Source: Schistocerca nitens
Lineage: Eukaryota; Arthropoda; Insecta; Orthoptera; Acrididae
Length of the DNA: 64,000 nt
Reading direction: 5' to 3'
Assembly: GCF_023898315.1 (NCBI RefSeq)
Contig: NC_064616.1
Span: forward strand, 708,441,389 to 708,505,388
Shown here: positions 34,446-44,805 of the stretch, in pieces
How positions within the stretch are numbered: position 1 is the first letter of the stretch
Layout: every line of letters starts with the position of its first letter
Position numbers and translations under genes: made by a program
Notes under the pieces: model-generated
Database searches by the model: none
What the model was told of the DNA's origin: nothing
What the model saw: only the letters and a program-made list of their open reading frames with translations

Positions 34446-34645
34446 CAAATGGTTCAAATGGCTCTGAGCACTATGGGACTTAACTTCTGAGGTCATCAGT
34501 CCCCTAGAACTTAGAACTAGTTAAACCTAACTAACCTAAGGACACCACACACATCCATGCCCGAGGCCGGATTCGAACCTGCGACCGTAACTGTCGCGCG
34601 GTTCCAGACTGTAGCGCCTAGAACCCCTCGGCCACTCCGGCCGGC
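34446..34645 (-). mobile_element. SINE-A copy
   Basis: Full head and tail. No convincing duplication, so one flank may have been rearranged; the SINE-B head expected beyond it is absent. Confidence 0.88.
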
Positions 34646-34771
34646 ACCAGTATATTATACGGTCTTGTTAAAAGAGTATGTGTTCTGCCTACCGGCGCCG
34701 CAAGAGGTAATTCAGTAACATGGCATGTATTACGCACAAAACCACTTCCGTCAATGACATCACACGATCTA

Positions 34772-35433
34772 CGAGGCCTGTTCAGAAAGTAAGCTCCGAT
34801 TGGTTGCCAAATTGAAACCACAGTGAACATCAGAAATGTTTTACTTGTAACAATTAGCTACACCTTTCAGCTACTTCTCTACGTAGTCGCCGTTCTGACT
34901 TAGACTTTTGTCATAGCGTTGTACCAACTTTTCAATAGCCTCATCATAGAAGGCAGCCGCCAGTGCTTTCCGCCAATTCTCCACGCTGGCCTACACGTCG
35001 TTGTCTGTGTCAAAATGTTGTCTTCAAAGACAGCGGTTCATGTGACCAGAGATGAAACTCAGGGGGAGACAATTGCGGACTGTATTGTGGGTAATCTCAC
35101 ATTTCCATTTGAAAACGATGCAGGAGCATCTTCATTGCCCCTGCAGAATGCGGCTGAGAATTGTCTTGAAGAAGAAACAGCACGACAGTTATGTAATGTT
35201 AGCAGCATAGCTTCAGGCGAAATTTCTCACCAGGCCCTCGTACTTGGCGGCAGGCACTATTTTCTAGACATCTTTACGCACTCACTGCGAGCTCAGAAAT
35301 GAGAAGAGCGACGTGATGCTAACTGGGGTTATACTAGAGACACTACCCAACACATCTGTGCAAAGCTTTATCGGATTTTCATAGTCGTTTCCATTTCGCG
35401 ACCGATCGGAGCTTACTTTCTGAACGCCCATCG
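34772..35433. mobile_element. 662 bp non-autonomous mariner derivative
   Basis: Inverted ends with TTCAGAAAGTAAGCTCCGAT at both sides and TA flanks (34770-34771, 35434-35435). On the minus strand near 34960-34885 the piece YDEAIEKLVQRYDKSLSQNG, then DYVEK and a stop, is the C-terminus of a mariner transposase, which identifies the parent. The rest of the gene is missing. An unrelated-looking plus-strand frame (34919-35302) runs antisense through it. Confidence 0.85.
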
Positions 35434-35435
35434 TA

Positions 35436-36035
35436 ACATCGCTTTGAGCCATATTTTCGGATTACAATGCCGAATTGGCACTAAATTGAACCGATGTTGT
35501 TTGTAATTCAAACTGAAATCTCATTTGCTAGATTGTGAGCAAGCGTAAAGAGAGGAGAGATACGAATCGCATGAGGTTTGATTTTTGTGACTGTAGCCAA
35601 CTGGCACGCTGCCCTGCGAGGCGCGGCCCTAAGGGACTCGGCCAAACATCGCCGAGATTCGAGAAATATTCTCCAGCCATTCTACTGGTGCAGGGCTTCG
35701 TACGTGACTGATAAGGGTGACAAACCTCTTGTCTACACTCTGAGGAAACGTATTGTAGCAGTGACTGATGGTTAGCCACTAGCTCCGTTGTTGTAACAAC
35801 AGAAAAGGAGAGAGAAATGCATCCGTACTAAATGCGGGAACAGTTCGTCATTCCCACTTCACAAGTACAATAAAACTCAAAATTACTCGTCCAAAAAATG
35901 GCATGAGCAGGGTAGTGCGACAAAGAGCTTAGGACTCGACATCAAGAGCCAACATCTTAAAATCGTCTTCCACATACAGATATATGTTTCCTAAGACTAT
36001 CCGACATTATCCTAGATCTACGAGAACACCTCGAC
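35436..36035. other. Unassigned DNA
   Basis: No gene or repeat recognised. Confidence 0.35.
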
Positions 36036-36048
36036 TGATTCTGTCTCT

Positions 36049-36239
36049 TTAAATTCATATGGCTCCAAGCACTATGGGACTTAACATATGAGGTCATCAG
36101 TCCCCTAGAACTACTTGAACCTAACTAACCTAGGGACATCACACACATTCATGCCCAAGGCAGGATTCGAAGCTGCGTCCGTAGCAGCAGCGTGGTTCTG
36201 GACTGAAGCGCCTAGAACCGCTCGTCCACAGCCACCGGC
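36049..36239 (-). mobile_element. SINE-A copy
   Basis: Duplication GATTCTGTCTCT at 36037-36048 and 36240-36251. Has a short internal loss after CCCCTAGAACT. Confidence 0.9.
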
Positions 36240-36342
36240 GATTCTGTCTCTCCTCTTCTGTCAACAACTAGTGATATCATCAGGCGATGGAAAGTTGGTT
36301 CCTGAAAAAAACAAATTTGAAATTTTCCGATAAAGTTTCACA

Positions 36343-36710
36343 CACTGAAGCGCCAAAGAAACTGGTATAGCCATGCGTATTCAAATACAGAAATATGTAA
36401 ACATGCAGAATACGGCGCTGCGGTCGGCAAAGCCTATATAACACAAAAAGGGTCTGCCGTAGTTGTTGGATCGGTTACCACTGCTACAATGACAGGTTAT
36501 CAAGATTTAAGTGAGTTTCGTGATATAGTCGGCGCAAGAGCGATGGGCACAGCGTCTCCGAGATAGCGATGAAGTGGGTATTTTCCCGTCTGATCATTTC
36601 AGGCGTGTACCGTGAATGTCAGGAATCCAGTAGAACTTCAGATCTCCGACATCGCTGCGGCCGGAAACAGGTCATGCAAGGACGGGGCCAACGCCATAAG
36701 TGCAATCCTT
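36343..36710 (+). pseudogene. 5' end of a Tc1-like element (family X)
   Basis: Begins with the inverted end CACTGAAGCGCCAAAGAAAC. The transposase start reads MTGYQDLSEFRD from ATG at 36489, where DLSEFERGVIVGA is usual, so bases are missing. A HTH-like part follows to about 36660 and the element breaks off near 36710 at a SINE scrap. Everything 3' of the first helix-turn-helix is absent. Confidence 0.75.
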
Positions 36711-36745
36711 CTGCCTAGAACCGCTCGGCCACTCCGGCCGGCCGG
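36711..36745 (-). mobile_element. SINE-A head fragment
   Basis: CTAGAACCGCTCGGCCACTC and CCGGCCGG only, lying exactly at the junction of two different Tc1 families. Confidence 0.75.
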
Positions 36746-36816
36746 TGTGGAATGTCCGCTAGTCAGTCACACGCCCGGTGCATGTAGTATCGGTGAGCGT
36801 GCTGTCCGTGTGCAGA

Positions 36817-37869
36817 ATGGGGTAGGGCCGTGATCTATCTGAGTTTGACCGAGGGAGAGTGTGATGGCGCGGAGTTTCGGCACGAGCATTTCGGAAACTT
36901 CACGACTTATCGGGTATTCAAGAAGTGCTGTGGTGAGTGTCTTCGACAAGTGGCGAAACCAAGGTGAAACCACATCCCGTCGTCTTGGGGCTGGGCGGCC
37001 ACCTCTCCTCACAGATGTCGGACGTCGTAGCCTGAGTAGACTGGTAAAACAGGACAGGCGGCGAACTGAGCCGGAACTAACATCAGACGACAGTGCTGGT
37101 CAGAGTACAAGTGTGTCTGAACAACAGTGCACCAAACAGTCCTAACTATGGGCCTCCGCAACTGGCGGTCCATGCATGTGGCAATGTTAACACCACGTCA
37201 TCGGCAAATACCACTGAAATGGGCACGCGACCATCGACACTGGAAGTTGGCGCAGTGGCAGAGCGTTGTGTGTTCTGATCAATCTCGATACCTTCTTCAT
37301 CATGCCGATGGGAAGGCATGAATCCGTCGTCTTCTAGGCCAACATGTCCTTGACACGTGTAGTGCGGGACGGAGACAAGCTGGCAGCGGCTCCGTTATGC
37401 TCTGGGGAACATTCACGTGGACATCCATGGGTCCACTGGAACTCGTGCAAGGCAACATGACGCCTAAGGAGTATCGTACAGTGGTTACAGACCACGTACA
37501 CCCCTTCATGACGATCATGTTCCCCGACGGTAGTGGCAGTTTTCAGGAAGATCATGCTCCATGTCACAAAGCCAGGAGTGTGATGGAGTGGTTCGAAGAA
37601 CGTAATGGTCCGTTCCAATTGATGTGCTGCCCCATCCCCCCCCCCCCCCCAATTCGCCAGATCTGAACCCGATCGAACACATCTGGGATGTGATTGAACG
37701 TGACGGCAGAGTTCATCGCCCTCCTCCCCAGGCTTTACGGGAACTGGGTGACTTGTGTGTGCAGATGTGGTGCCAACTCCCTCCAGCGACCTACCAAGGC
37801 CTCATTGCTTCCATGCCACGGCATGTCGCCGCTGTTACCCGTGCCAAAGGGGGACATACTGGCCATTAG
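36817..37869 (+). pseudogene. Tc1-like transposase (family Y), broken
   Basis: From ATG at 36817 a TAG follows as the third codon. Beyond it: DLSEFDRGRV, then the first HTH SISETSRLIGYSRSAVVSVF (36885-36945), LGAGRPPLLTDVGRRSLSRL, and SVSEQ. After frame changes come TVLTMGLRNWRSMHV and WARDHRHWKLAQWQSVVCSD with QSRYLLHHADG (the DES block reads DQS), a stop near 37319, then SVMLWGTFTWTSMGPLELVQ, FQEDHAPCHKARSVMEWF (second Asp kept, in EDHAPCH), and after a C15 run at 37636-37650 NSPDLNPIEHIWDVIERDGR to GGHTGH and the stop. At least two stops and two or more frame changes. Confidence 0.85.
37636..37650. repeat. C15 homopolymer inside the family Y transposase
   Basis: A run of 15 C, lying just before the Glu block, coincides with a frame change between the two open segments. 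Confidence 0.9.
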
Positions 37870-37902
37870 GTAGGTGGTCATAATGTGTAGCTGATCAGTG
37901 TA

Positions 37903-38440
37903 TGAGACATCATCGGACGACAATTCCAGCGCCATCCACAAACAGCATTAACAGTCCCTGTACTCACCGTCTATGTGCAACAGGTATGGAACTCCATCCA
38001 ACAAACTAACATCTGACACCTGCACAACACATTGCATCCACGTTTCCACGCTTGCATTCAAGATTCTGGCGATTACACCGGTTATTAGTGTACCAGAATT
38101 TCAGATTTGCTATTGTTTATCTCGCACTTATATTAACCTGTGAGCTTGCAATGGTAATCACTTATGTATGTTGCCTACATAAATGTATTCCCGAAATTTC
38201 ATTACTCTCATTAACTATTTTTTGGTGTTGTGATTTTTTTTCCGTCAGCGTATAAGCTTTTCTCTCCGAGCACTCTGATATTTCGTTAAGAATTTCACAA
38301 ATATCTGTCACTTAGCAACTTAACAATACTGCGGGTCAGACTGTATCCTTCAGTAACGCCTCTTACGTAAACTGTATATTGTAACCCGAATCCATCTGCA
38401 AAAACTGCACCCACACACATTTATCGAATAATACACCTTC
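37903..38440. other. Unassigned DNA
   Basis: No gene or repeat recognised. Confidence 0.35.
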
Positions 38441-38452
38441 TATTATACCTGA

Positions 38453-41400
38453 CCAACCTCCATGAACTATGGACCTTGCCGTTGGTGGGGAGGCTTCCGT
38501 GCCTCAGCGATACAGATAGCCGTACCGTAGGTACAACCACAACGGAGGGTTATCTGTTGAGAGGCCAGACAAACGTGTGGTTCCTGAAGAGGGGCAGCAG
38601 CCTTTTCAGTAGTTGCAAGGGCAACAGTCTGGATGATTGACTGATCTGGCCTTGTAACAATAACCAAAACGGCCTTGCTGTGCTGGTACTGCGAACGGCT
38701 GAAAGCAAGGGGAAACTACGGCCGTAATTTTTCCCGATGGCATGCAGCTCTACTGTATGGTTAAATGATGATGGCGTCCTCTTGGGTAAAATATTCCGGA
38801 GGTAAAATAGTCCCCCATTCGGATCTCCGGGCGGGGACTACTCAAGAGGATGTCGTTATCAGGAGAAAGAAAACTGGCGTTCTACGGATCGGAGCGTGGA
38901 ATGTCAGATCCCTTAATCGGGCAGGTAGGTTAGAAAATTTGAAAAGGGAAATGGATAGGTTAAAGTTAGATATAGTGGGAATTGGTGAAGTTCGGTGGCA
39001 GGAGGAACAAGACTTCTGGTCAGGTGACTACAGGGTTATAAACACAAAGTCAAATAGGGGTAATGCAGGAGTAGGTTTAATAATGAATAAGAAAATAGGA
39101 ATGCGGGTAAGCTACTACAAACAGCTTAGTGAACGCATTATTGTGGCCAAGATAGATACGAAGCCCACACCTACTACAGTAGTACAAGTTTATATGCCAA
39201 CTAGCTCTGCAGATGACGAAGAAATTGAAGAAATGTATGATGAAATAAAAGAAATTATTCAGATAGTGAAGGAAGCCGAAAATTTAATAGTCATGGTTGA
39301 CTGGAATTCGAGTGTAGGAAAAGGGAGAAAAGGAAACATACTAGGTGAATATGGATTGGGGCTAAGAAGTGAAAGAGGAATCCGCCTCGTAGAATTTTGC
39401 ACAGAGCATAACTTAATCATAGCTAACACTTGGTTTAAGAATCATGATAGAAGGTTGTATACATGGAAGAACCCTGGAGATACTAAGAGGTATCAGATAG
39501 ATTATATAATGGTAAGACAGAGATTTAGGAACCAGGTTTTAAATTGTAAGACATTTCCAGGGGCAGATGTGGACTCTGACCACAATCTATTGGTTATGAC
39601 CTGTAGATTAAAACTGAAGAAACTGCAAAAAGGTGGGAATTTAAGGAGATGGGACCTGGATAAACTGAAAGAACCAGAGGTTGTACAGAGTTTCAGGGAG
39701 AGCATAAGGGAACACGTGACAGGAATGGGGGAAAGAAATACAGTAGAAGAAGAATGGGTAGCTTTGAGGGATGAAGTAGTGAAGGCAGCAGAGGATCAAG
39801 TATGCAAAAAGATGTGGGCTAGTAGAAATCCTTGGGTAACAGAAGAAATATTGAATTTAATTGATGAAAGGAGTAAATATAAAAATGCAGTAAATGAAGC
39901 AGGCAAAAAGGAATACAAACGTCTCAAAAATGAGATCGACAGGAAGTGCAAAATGGCTAAGCAGGGATGGCTAGAGGACAAATGTAAGGATGTAGAGGCT
40001 TATCTCACTAGGGGTAAGATAGATACTGCCTACAGGAAAATTAAAGAGACCTTTGGAGATAAGAGAAACACTTGTATGAACATCAAGAGCTCAGATGGAA
40101 ACCCAGTTCTAAGCAAAGAAGGGAAAGCAGAAAGGTGGAAGTAGTATATAGAGGGTCTATACAAGGGCGATGTACTTGAGGACAATATTATGGAAATGGA
40201 AGAGGATGTAGATGAAGATGAAATGGGAGATACGATACTGCGTGAAGAGTTTGACAGAGCACTGAAAGACCTGAGTCGAAACAAGGCCCTCGGAGTAGAC
40301 AACATTCCATCGGAACTACTGACGGCCTTGGGAGAGGCAGTCATGACAAAACTCTACCATCTGGTGAGCAAGATGTATGAAACAGGCGAAATACCCTCAG
40401 ACTTCAAGAAGAATATAATAATTCCAATCCCAAAGAAAGTAGGTGTTGACAGATGTGAGAATTACCGAACAATCAGTTTAATAAGCCACAGCTGCAAAAT
40501 ACTAACACGAATTCTTTACAGATGAATGGAAAAACTAGTAGAAGCCGACCTCGGGGAAGATCAGTTTGGATTCCGTAGAAATACTGTAACACGTGAGGCA
40601 ATACTGACCTTACGACTTATCTTAGAAGAAAGATTAAGAAAAGGCAAACCTACGTTTCTAGCATTTGTAGACTTAGAGAAAGCTTTTGACAATGTTGACT
40701 GGAATACTCTCTTTCAAATTCTGAAGGTGGCAGGGGTAAAATACAGGGAGCGAAAGGCTATTTACAATTTGTACAGAAACCAGATGGCAGTTATAAGAGT
40801 CGAGGGACATGAAAGGGAAGCAGTGGTTGGGAACGGAGTAAGACAGTGTTGTAGCCTCTCCCCGATGTTATTCAATCTGTATATTGAGCAAGCAGTAAAG
40901 GAAACAAAAGAAAAATTCGGAGTAGGTATTAAAATTCATGGAGAAGAAATAAAAACTTTGAGGTTCGCCGATGACATTGTAATTCTGTCAGAGACAGCAA
41001 GCGACTTGGAAGAGCAGTTGAACGGAATGGATGATGTCTTAAAGGGAGGATATAAGATGAACATCAACAAAAGCAAAACGAGGATAATGGAATGTATTCG
41101 AATTAAGTCGGGTGATGTTGAGGGTATTAGATTAGGAAATGAGACACTTAAAGTAGTAAAGGAGTTTTGCTATTTGGGGAGCAAAATAACTGATGATGGT
41201 CGAAGTAGAGAGGATATAAAATGTAGACTGGCAATGGCAAGGAAAGAGTTTCTGAAGAAGAGAAATTTGTTAACATCGAGTATAGATTTAAGTGTCAGGA
41301 AGTCATTTCTGAAAGTATTTGTATGGAGTGTAGCCATGTATGGAAGTGAAACGTGGACGGTAAATAGTTTGGACAAGAAGAGAATAGAAGCTTTCGAAAT

Positions 41401-41747
41401 GTGGTGCTACAGAAGAATGCTGAAGATAAGATGGGTAGATCACATAACTAATGAGGAGGTACTGAGTAGGATTGGGGAGAAGAGGAGTTTGTGGCACAAC
41501 TTGACCAGAAGAAGGGATCAGTTGGTAGGACATGTTCTGAGGCATCAAGGGATCACCAATTTAGTATTGGAGGGCAGCGTGGAGGGTAAAAATCGTAGAG
41601 GGAGACCAAGAGATGAATACACTAAGCAGATTCAGAAGGATGTAGGTTGCAGTAGGTACTGGGAGATGAAGAAGCTTGCGCAGGATAGAGTAGCATGGAG
41701 AGCTGCATTAAACCAGTCTCAGGACTGAAGACCACAACAACAACAAC
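38453..41747 (+). mobile_element. Full-length RTE-type LINE with perfect 11 bp target-site duplication
   Basis: ATTATACCTGA occurs at 38442-38452 and again at 41748-41758. The element starts CCAACCTCCATGAACTATGG, has a 5' leader of about 310 nt, one long EN-RT frame, and ends GGACTGAAGACCACAACAAC with a (CAA)n tail. About 3.3 kb, typical for RTE LINEs. Confidence 0.93.
38765..41728 (+). pseudogene. RTE-type endonuclease-reverse transcriptase, two in-frame stops
   Basis: One continuous 988-codon frame without frameshifts. Endonuclease (residues about 35-290): IGAWNVRSLNRAGRLENLKR, GEVRWQEEQ, VQVYMPTSS, MVDWNSSVGKG, RYQIDYIMV, and SDHNLLVM with the terminal His kept. RT (about 475-770): NKALGVDNIPSELL, FVDLEKAFDNVDW, GVRQCCSLSPMLFN, FADDIVIL with both Asp, then YLGSKI. 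C-terminal region about 850-985. Breaks: TAG at 40142-40144 where GAG is expected, TGA at 40523-40525 where CGA is expected. Also Gly to Val before the Asp of GDWN (39296-39298) and Gly to Cys in the VRQG motif (40847-40849). The enzyme would nick target DNA and prime reverse transcription; this copy is dead but recent. Alternative names in databases would be craniofacial-development-protein-2-like, an annotation artefact of this LINE endonuclease. Confidence 0.92.
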
Positions 41748-41759
41748 ATTATACCTGAA

Positions 41760-43435
41760 GCTCAACAATTACCTATTCCGCAGAACATGCTTATTAAAGA
41801 CTGAAGCTTTATTAAAGACTGAATTTTTAACAATCAGGCGGTTTGTTTCATCTGACATGTGTTCTCAAACTATCAAAAACGAATAACAGATAACGGTTAG
41901 TGTCTCCGAAGGATTTAGTGCCGTAGTAATGATAATTGGCCTCAACACTGGCTTCGGAATGATGTATTACATGCACTCAAAACCCAGTTGCGAGTCGAAG
42001 TTGAATCCAGAGCGAGCAGGCGAAGTATACCCTACCAGTTTTATCTATAGTATTCGATGTTAAATACAGAACCCTTGCCATTAACCTCCTAATGCGGGGC
42101 AGACTTACAAGTTGATCGCAATATACAGTAACAAATTTTATGATGAGATATGCTCTTGTGTGACGCATTGAAATAACCCACATTTCCGTTAGTCTCTCCC
42201 ATTTTGCGATTTACTGATTCTCTGCAATCGTTGTGGCACGTCCTTTCACACGGTGGAAGGCAACCTCATTTCTTTCTCCCGTCAAGTAAATTTTTTCCAT
42301 CCACTATATTTCTATTCTAAATATGCGGTTGTTAGTCGTCCTTATGTGTCCCTAGAATAAACTGAGAAACATCATTTCAGTTTTTTCTAGCGTCATTTTT
42401 TTTGGGTAAGGTGAAGAAAGGATTCCGCGGCGCAGCCCTCGGCGTTATGGGCGGACAGCCGACATCCTTCTCTCTGCCCCTTCGTCTGGCGCGCCGCCAG
42501 ATGCCCACAACTCAACGATACACCACACTCCCGTTTCTTGCTGCCTCACGCCTGCGTAAACCGGCACGCACTGAACTGACACAGCGCTAGAACATGGCTT
42601 CAGTTCTTGGAAGTCTGTCCGATCTTCTCGTTTTAGGTTCCACTGCGGGAATTATTCTTTGTATTGCACCTCGGCCAGTTAACACTTCATGTGATTAGGA
42701 ATGTCGCTGGTAACTCCACACGTAATCGTAAAAAACAAATAAAAAATTGGATAATAGAAGTCATCAACAGAAATTAAAATGTGACAGAAGAATGTACGAT
42801 TCAACTACCACCCCAAACTTTCATGCTAATAGTTTGGCGAGTAACATGAACAATATTCTCAGCATTTTAGCAGATTATATGATCTACGCACGAGGAAAGT
42901 ATTACCATAAAAATGAACGCAATTTATTTTTCTGTGTGCCTGATGCAGACTCTTTAAGATACAGAATCAATTTCGAGTGTGCCTCAGGAAAGTCTGATCG
43001 GACTATTGGTCTTTTTTTATCCTATTGACTTGGTGGATAGTCTTAGTTGGTACTCAGACTTTTTACAGATGACATAGTTATTCAGAACGTCCCGTGTAAA
43101 ATGGACACTCTTAATAGTTTAAAAGTGGTTCGAGATAAGAAAAAAATTACAAATGATAGCACTAAAAGGGGCTGGTATATTATTGTGTTTAATTCTCGCA
43201 AATCTTTTCTTCTACACAAATATAGAAGCATCTATGTATTTTAAAGGAATTGTATGTCTTCTTTTAACGGCAGTCAATAGTTCGTGGAATAATGAGTACC
43301 ATAATGCAGCATATAGCGTAGTTCGCAGTGAACCTTTTCGCAAAAATAGTAAATGATATCCTAAACTTGACGGCGAATTCTGCACGGCGCAGCGTAGTTA
43401 CATCCACGCTATTAGATGTTACATATCTATCGAGA
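41760..43435. other. Unassigned DNA
   Basis: A short GC-richer part at about 42420-42590 has no motif. The rest is AT-rich. No repeat family recognised. Confidence 0.35.
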
Positions 43436-43437
43436 TT

Positions 43438-44145
43438 AACTGCGCTGTCTGAAAAGCTTGTCAGGGTGTTGCAGGGTAAGCTGTGCTGATAAATAGTTAT
43501 TAGGAAAAAAATTCGATATGTTGCGTCTTTTCCAAGCTAACTAGCATTGAAGTTAGCCAATCAGATTGGTGTGCGTGCGAATTCAAGCGGCAAGCCAAAG
43601 ACACTGTCGTAGAACGTGTTCTTCGTTTGCCGTCCGGTGTGGCCTAGCGGTTCTAGGCGCTACAACCTGAAACCGCGCGACCGCTACGGTCGCAGGTTCA
43701 AATCCTGCCTGGGCCATGGATGTGTGTGATGTCCTTAGGTTAGTTAGGTTTAAGTAGTTCTAAGTTCTAGGGGACTGATGACCTCAGAAGTTAAGTCCCA
43801 TAGTGCTCAGAGCCATTTGAACCATTTTTTGTTCTTCGTTTGGTTTCCTAAGACCGAACAAGAGAGAGATACAAAAATTGGACATAGAACGGTAGTAAGG
43901 ATCGAATCCGAGCCAAAGGCTGAGCAGTTTCGCGCGCTGTCATCTACGCTATGAGAAAAACTGACACTAATTGTATCTGGCCAACCACTTGCACTTGAAC
44001 GCGCAGCGTCTGATTGACTAAATTCGATGCTAATTAACTAAGCAACGGCGCAACGTATCGAATTTTTGTCTTAATAATTATTTATAAACGCAATCTACCC
44101 TGAAACACCCTTACAAGCTTTTCGGGCTGTTTCTGGCCACCCTGT
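43438..44145. mobile_element. Foldback MITE with about 150 bp arms, split by SINE-A
   Basis: The left arm (GAAAAGCTTGTCAGGGTGTT, ATAAATAGTTATTAGG, AAATTCGATATGTTGCG) pairs with the complement of the right arm (GAAAAGCTTGTAAGGGTGTT, ATAAATAATTATTAAG, AAATTCGATACGTTGCG). The right end reads GGCCACCCTGTACAGTG. No coding capacity. Confidence 0.82.
43629..43829 (+). mobile_element. SINE-A copy
   Basis: Duplication TGTTCTTCGTTT at 43617-43628 and 43830-43841, inside the foldback element. Confidence 0.92.
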
Positions 44146-44159
44146 ACAGTGCTTATGTG

Positions 44160-44510
44160 TCTGGCTAGTAAAAAGTCTCGTATTAAAACTTGCTGCAAGC
44201 CGTCTTTGTATATCTCGTGCCTTTTATGAAAGAGTAATACGTCACAAATAGAGTTACTCTTGTCATATAAGTATGAAAAGGGACTTCCCCATAGACTTAA
44301 TTATAGTTGAAGTAAGTAATTTGCTTCTCTTCGTTGCTAAGATACTGAAAAACTTTAGAGTACCTATGAAAGTGATTGTCTCTAAAAATCATCTACAAGC
44401 TGTGGTGGAATATTGCTCCAGACTGCGGGATACATATGATATTACGCTAAGTTAAGAGAGCTAGCTTATCTGAGAAATCTGAAACCAAAGGACCGTGAGA
44501 CCCTCTGACA
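44160..44510. other. Unassigned DNA
   Basis: No gene or repeat recognised. Confidence 0.35.
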
Positions 44511-44559
44511 CTCACGAATGTCATGGTAGCGAAGCGATGTTTACGTGCCGGTCTATCGA

Positions 44560-44797
44560 ATGGAGTCAGCAACGTAAGGTGGTGACAGAATGGCAGAAAA
44601 GGGCTATCGTTTATGGACGTGGCCATGATGACATCGTGAATGAAGTTTCTAGATTTGTTAATGTTTAGCGTGAACTGTCCAACGTGGCTGCAAGGAATGG
44701 TGCGTTAGTGGCAGCCATGTAGCGTCGTGTGAGAACATTGGTCTTAAAAAGAGCATAGCCGGCAGGGACTGGAGATGGGTGTCGGGTGTCACACTAT
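44560..44797 (+). pseudogene. N-terminal Tc1-like transposase fragment
   Basis: Plus strand: EWQKRAIVYGRGHDDIVNEV and SRFVNV, an N-terminal HTH of a Tc1-type transposase, with stops in frame. It ends at the left duplication of the hAT element. Confidence 0.5.
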
Positions 44798-44805
44798 GTC
44801 ATCAC

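Larger units (their letters stand above)
36746..37900 (+). mobile_element. Tc1-like element (family Y), left end missing
   Basis: Right end GTAGGTGGTCATAATGTGTA then GCTGATCAGTG at 37890-37900, followed by TA. The left inverted end is absent, replaced by the SINE scrap. Confidence 0.8.

Noticed and set aside
35038-35302. Reading frame across the 662 bp mariner derivative as a host gene
   Set aside because: It lies wholly inside a TA-flanked element and overlaps the transposase remnant in antisense; kept only as a curiosity.
42402-42590. GC-richer frame as possible exon or CpG-island promoter
   Set aside because: No TATA, initiator or donor consensus in good arrangement and no protein motif.
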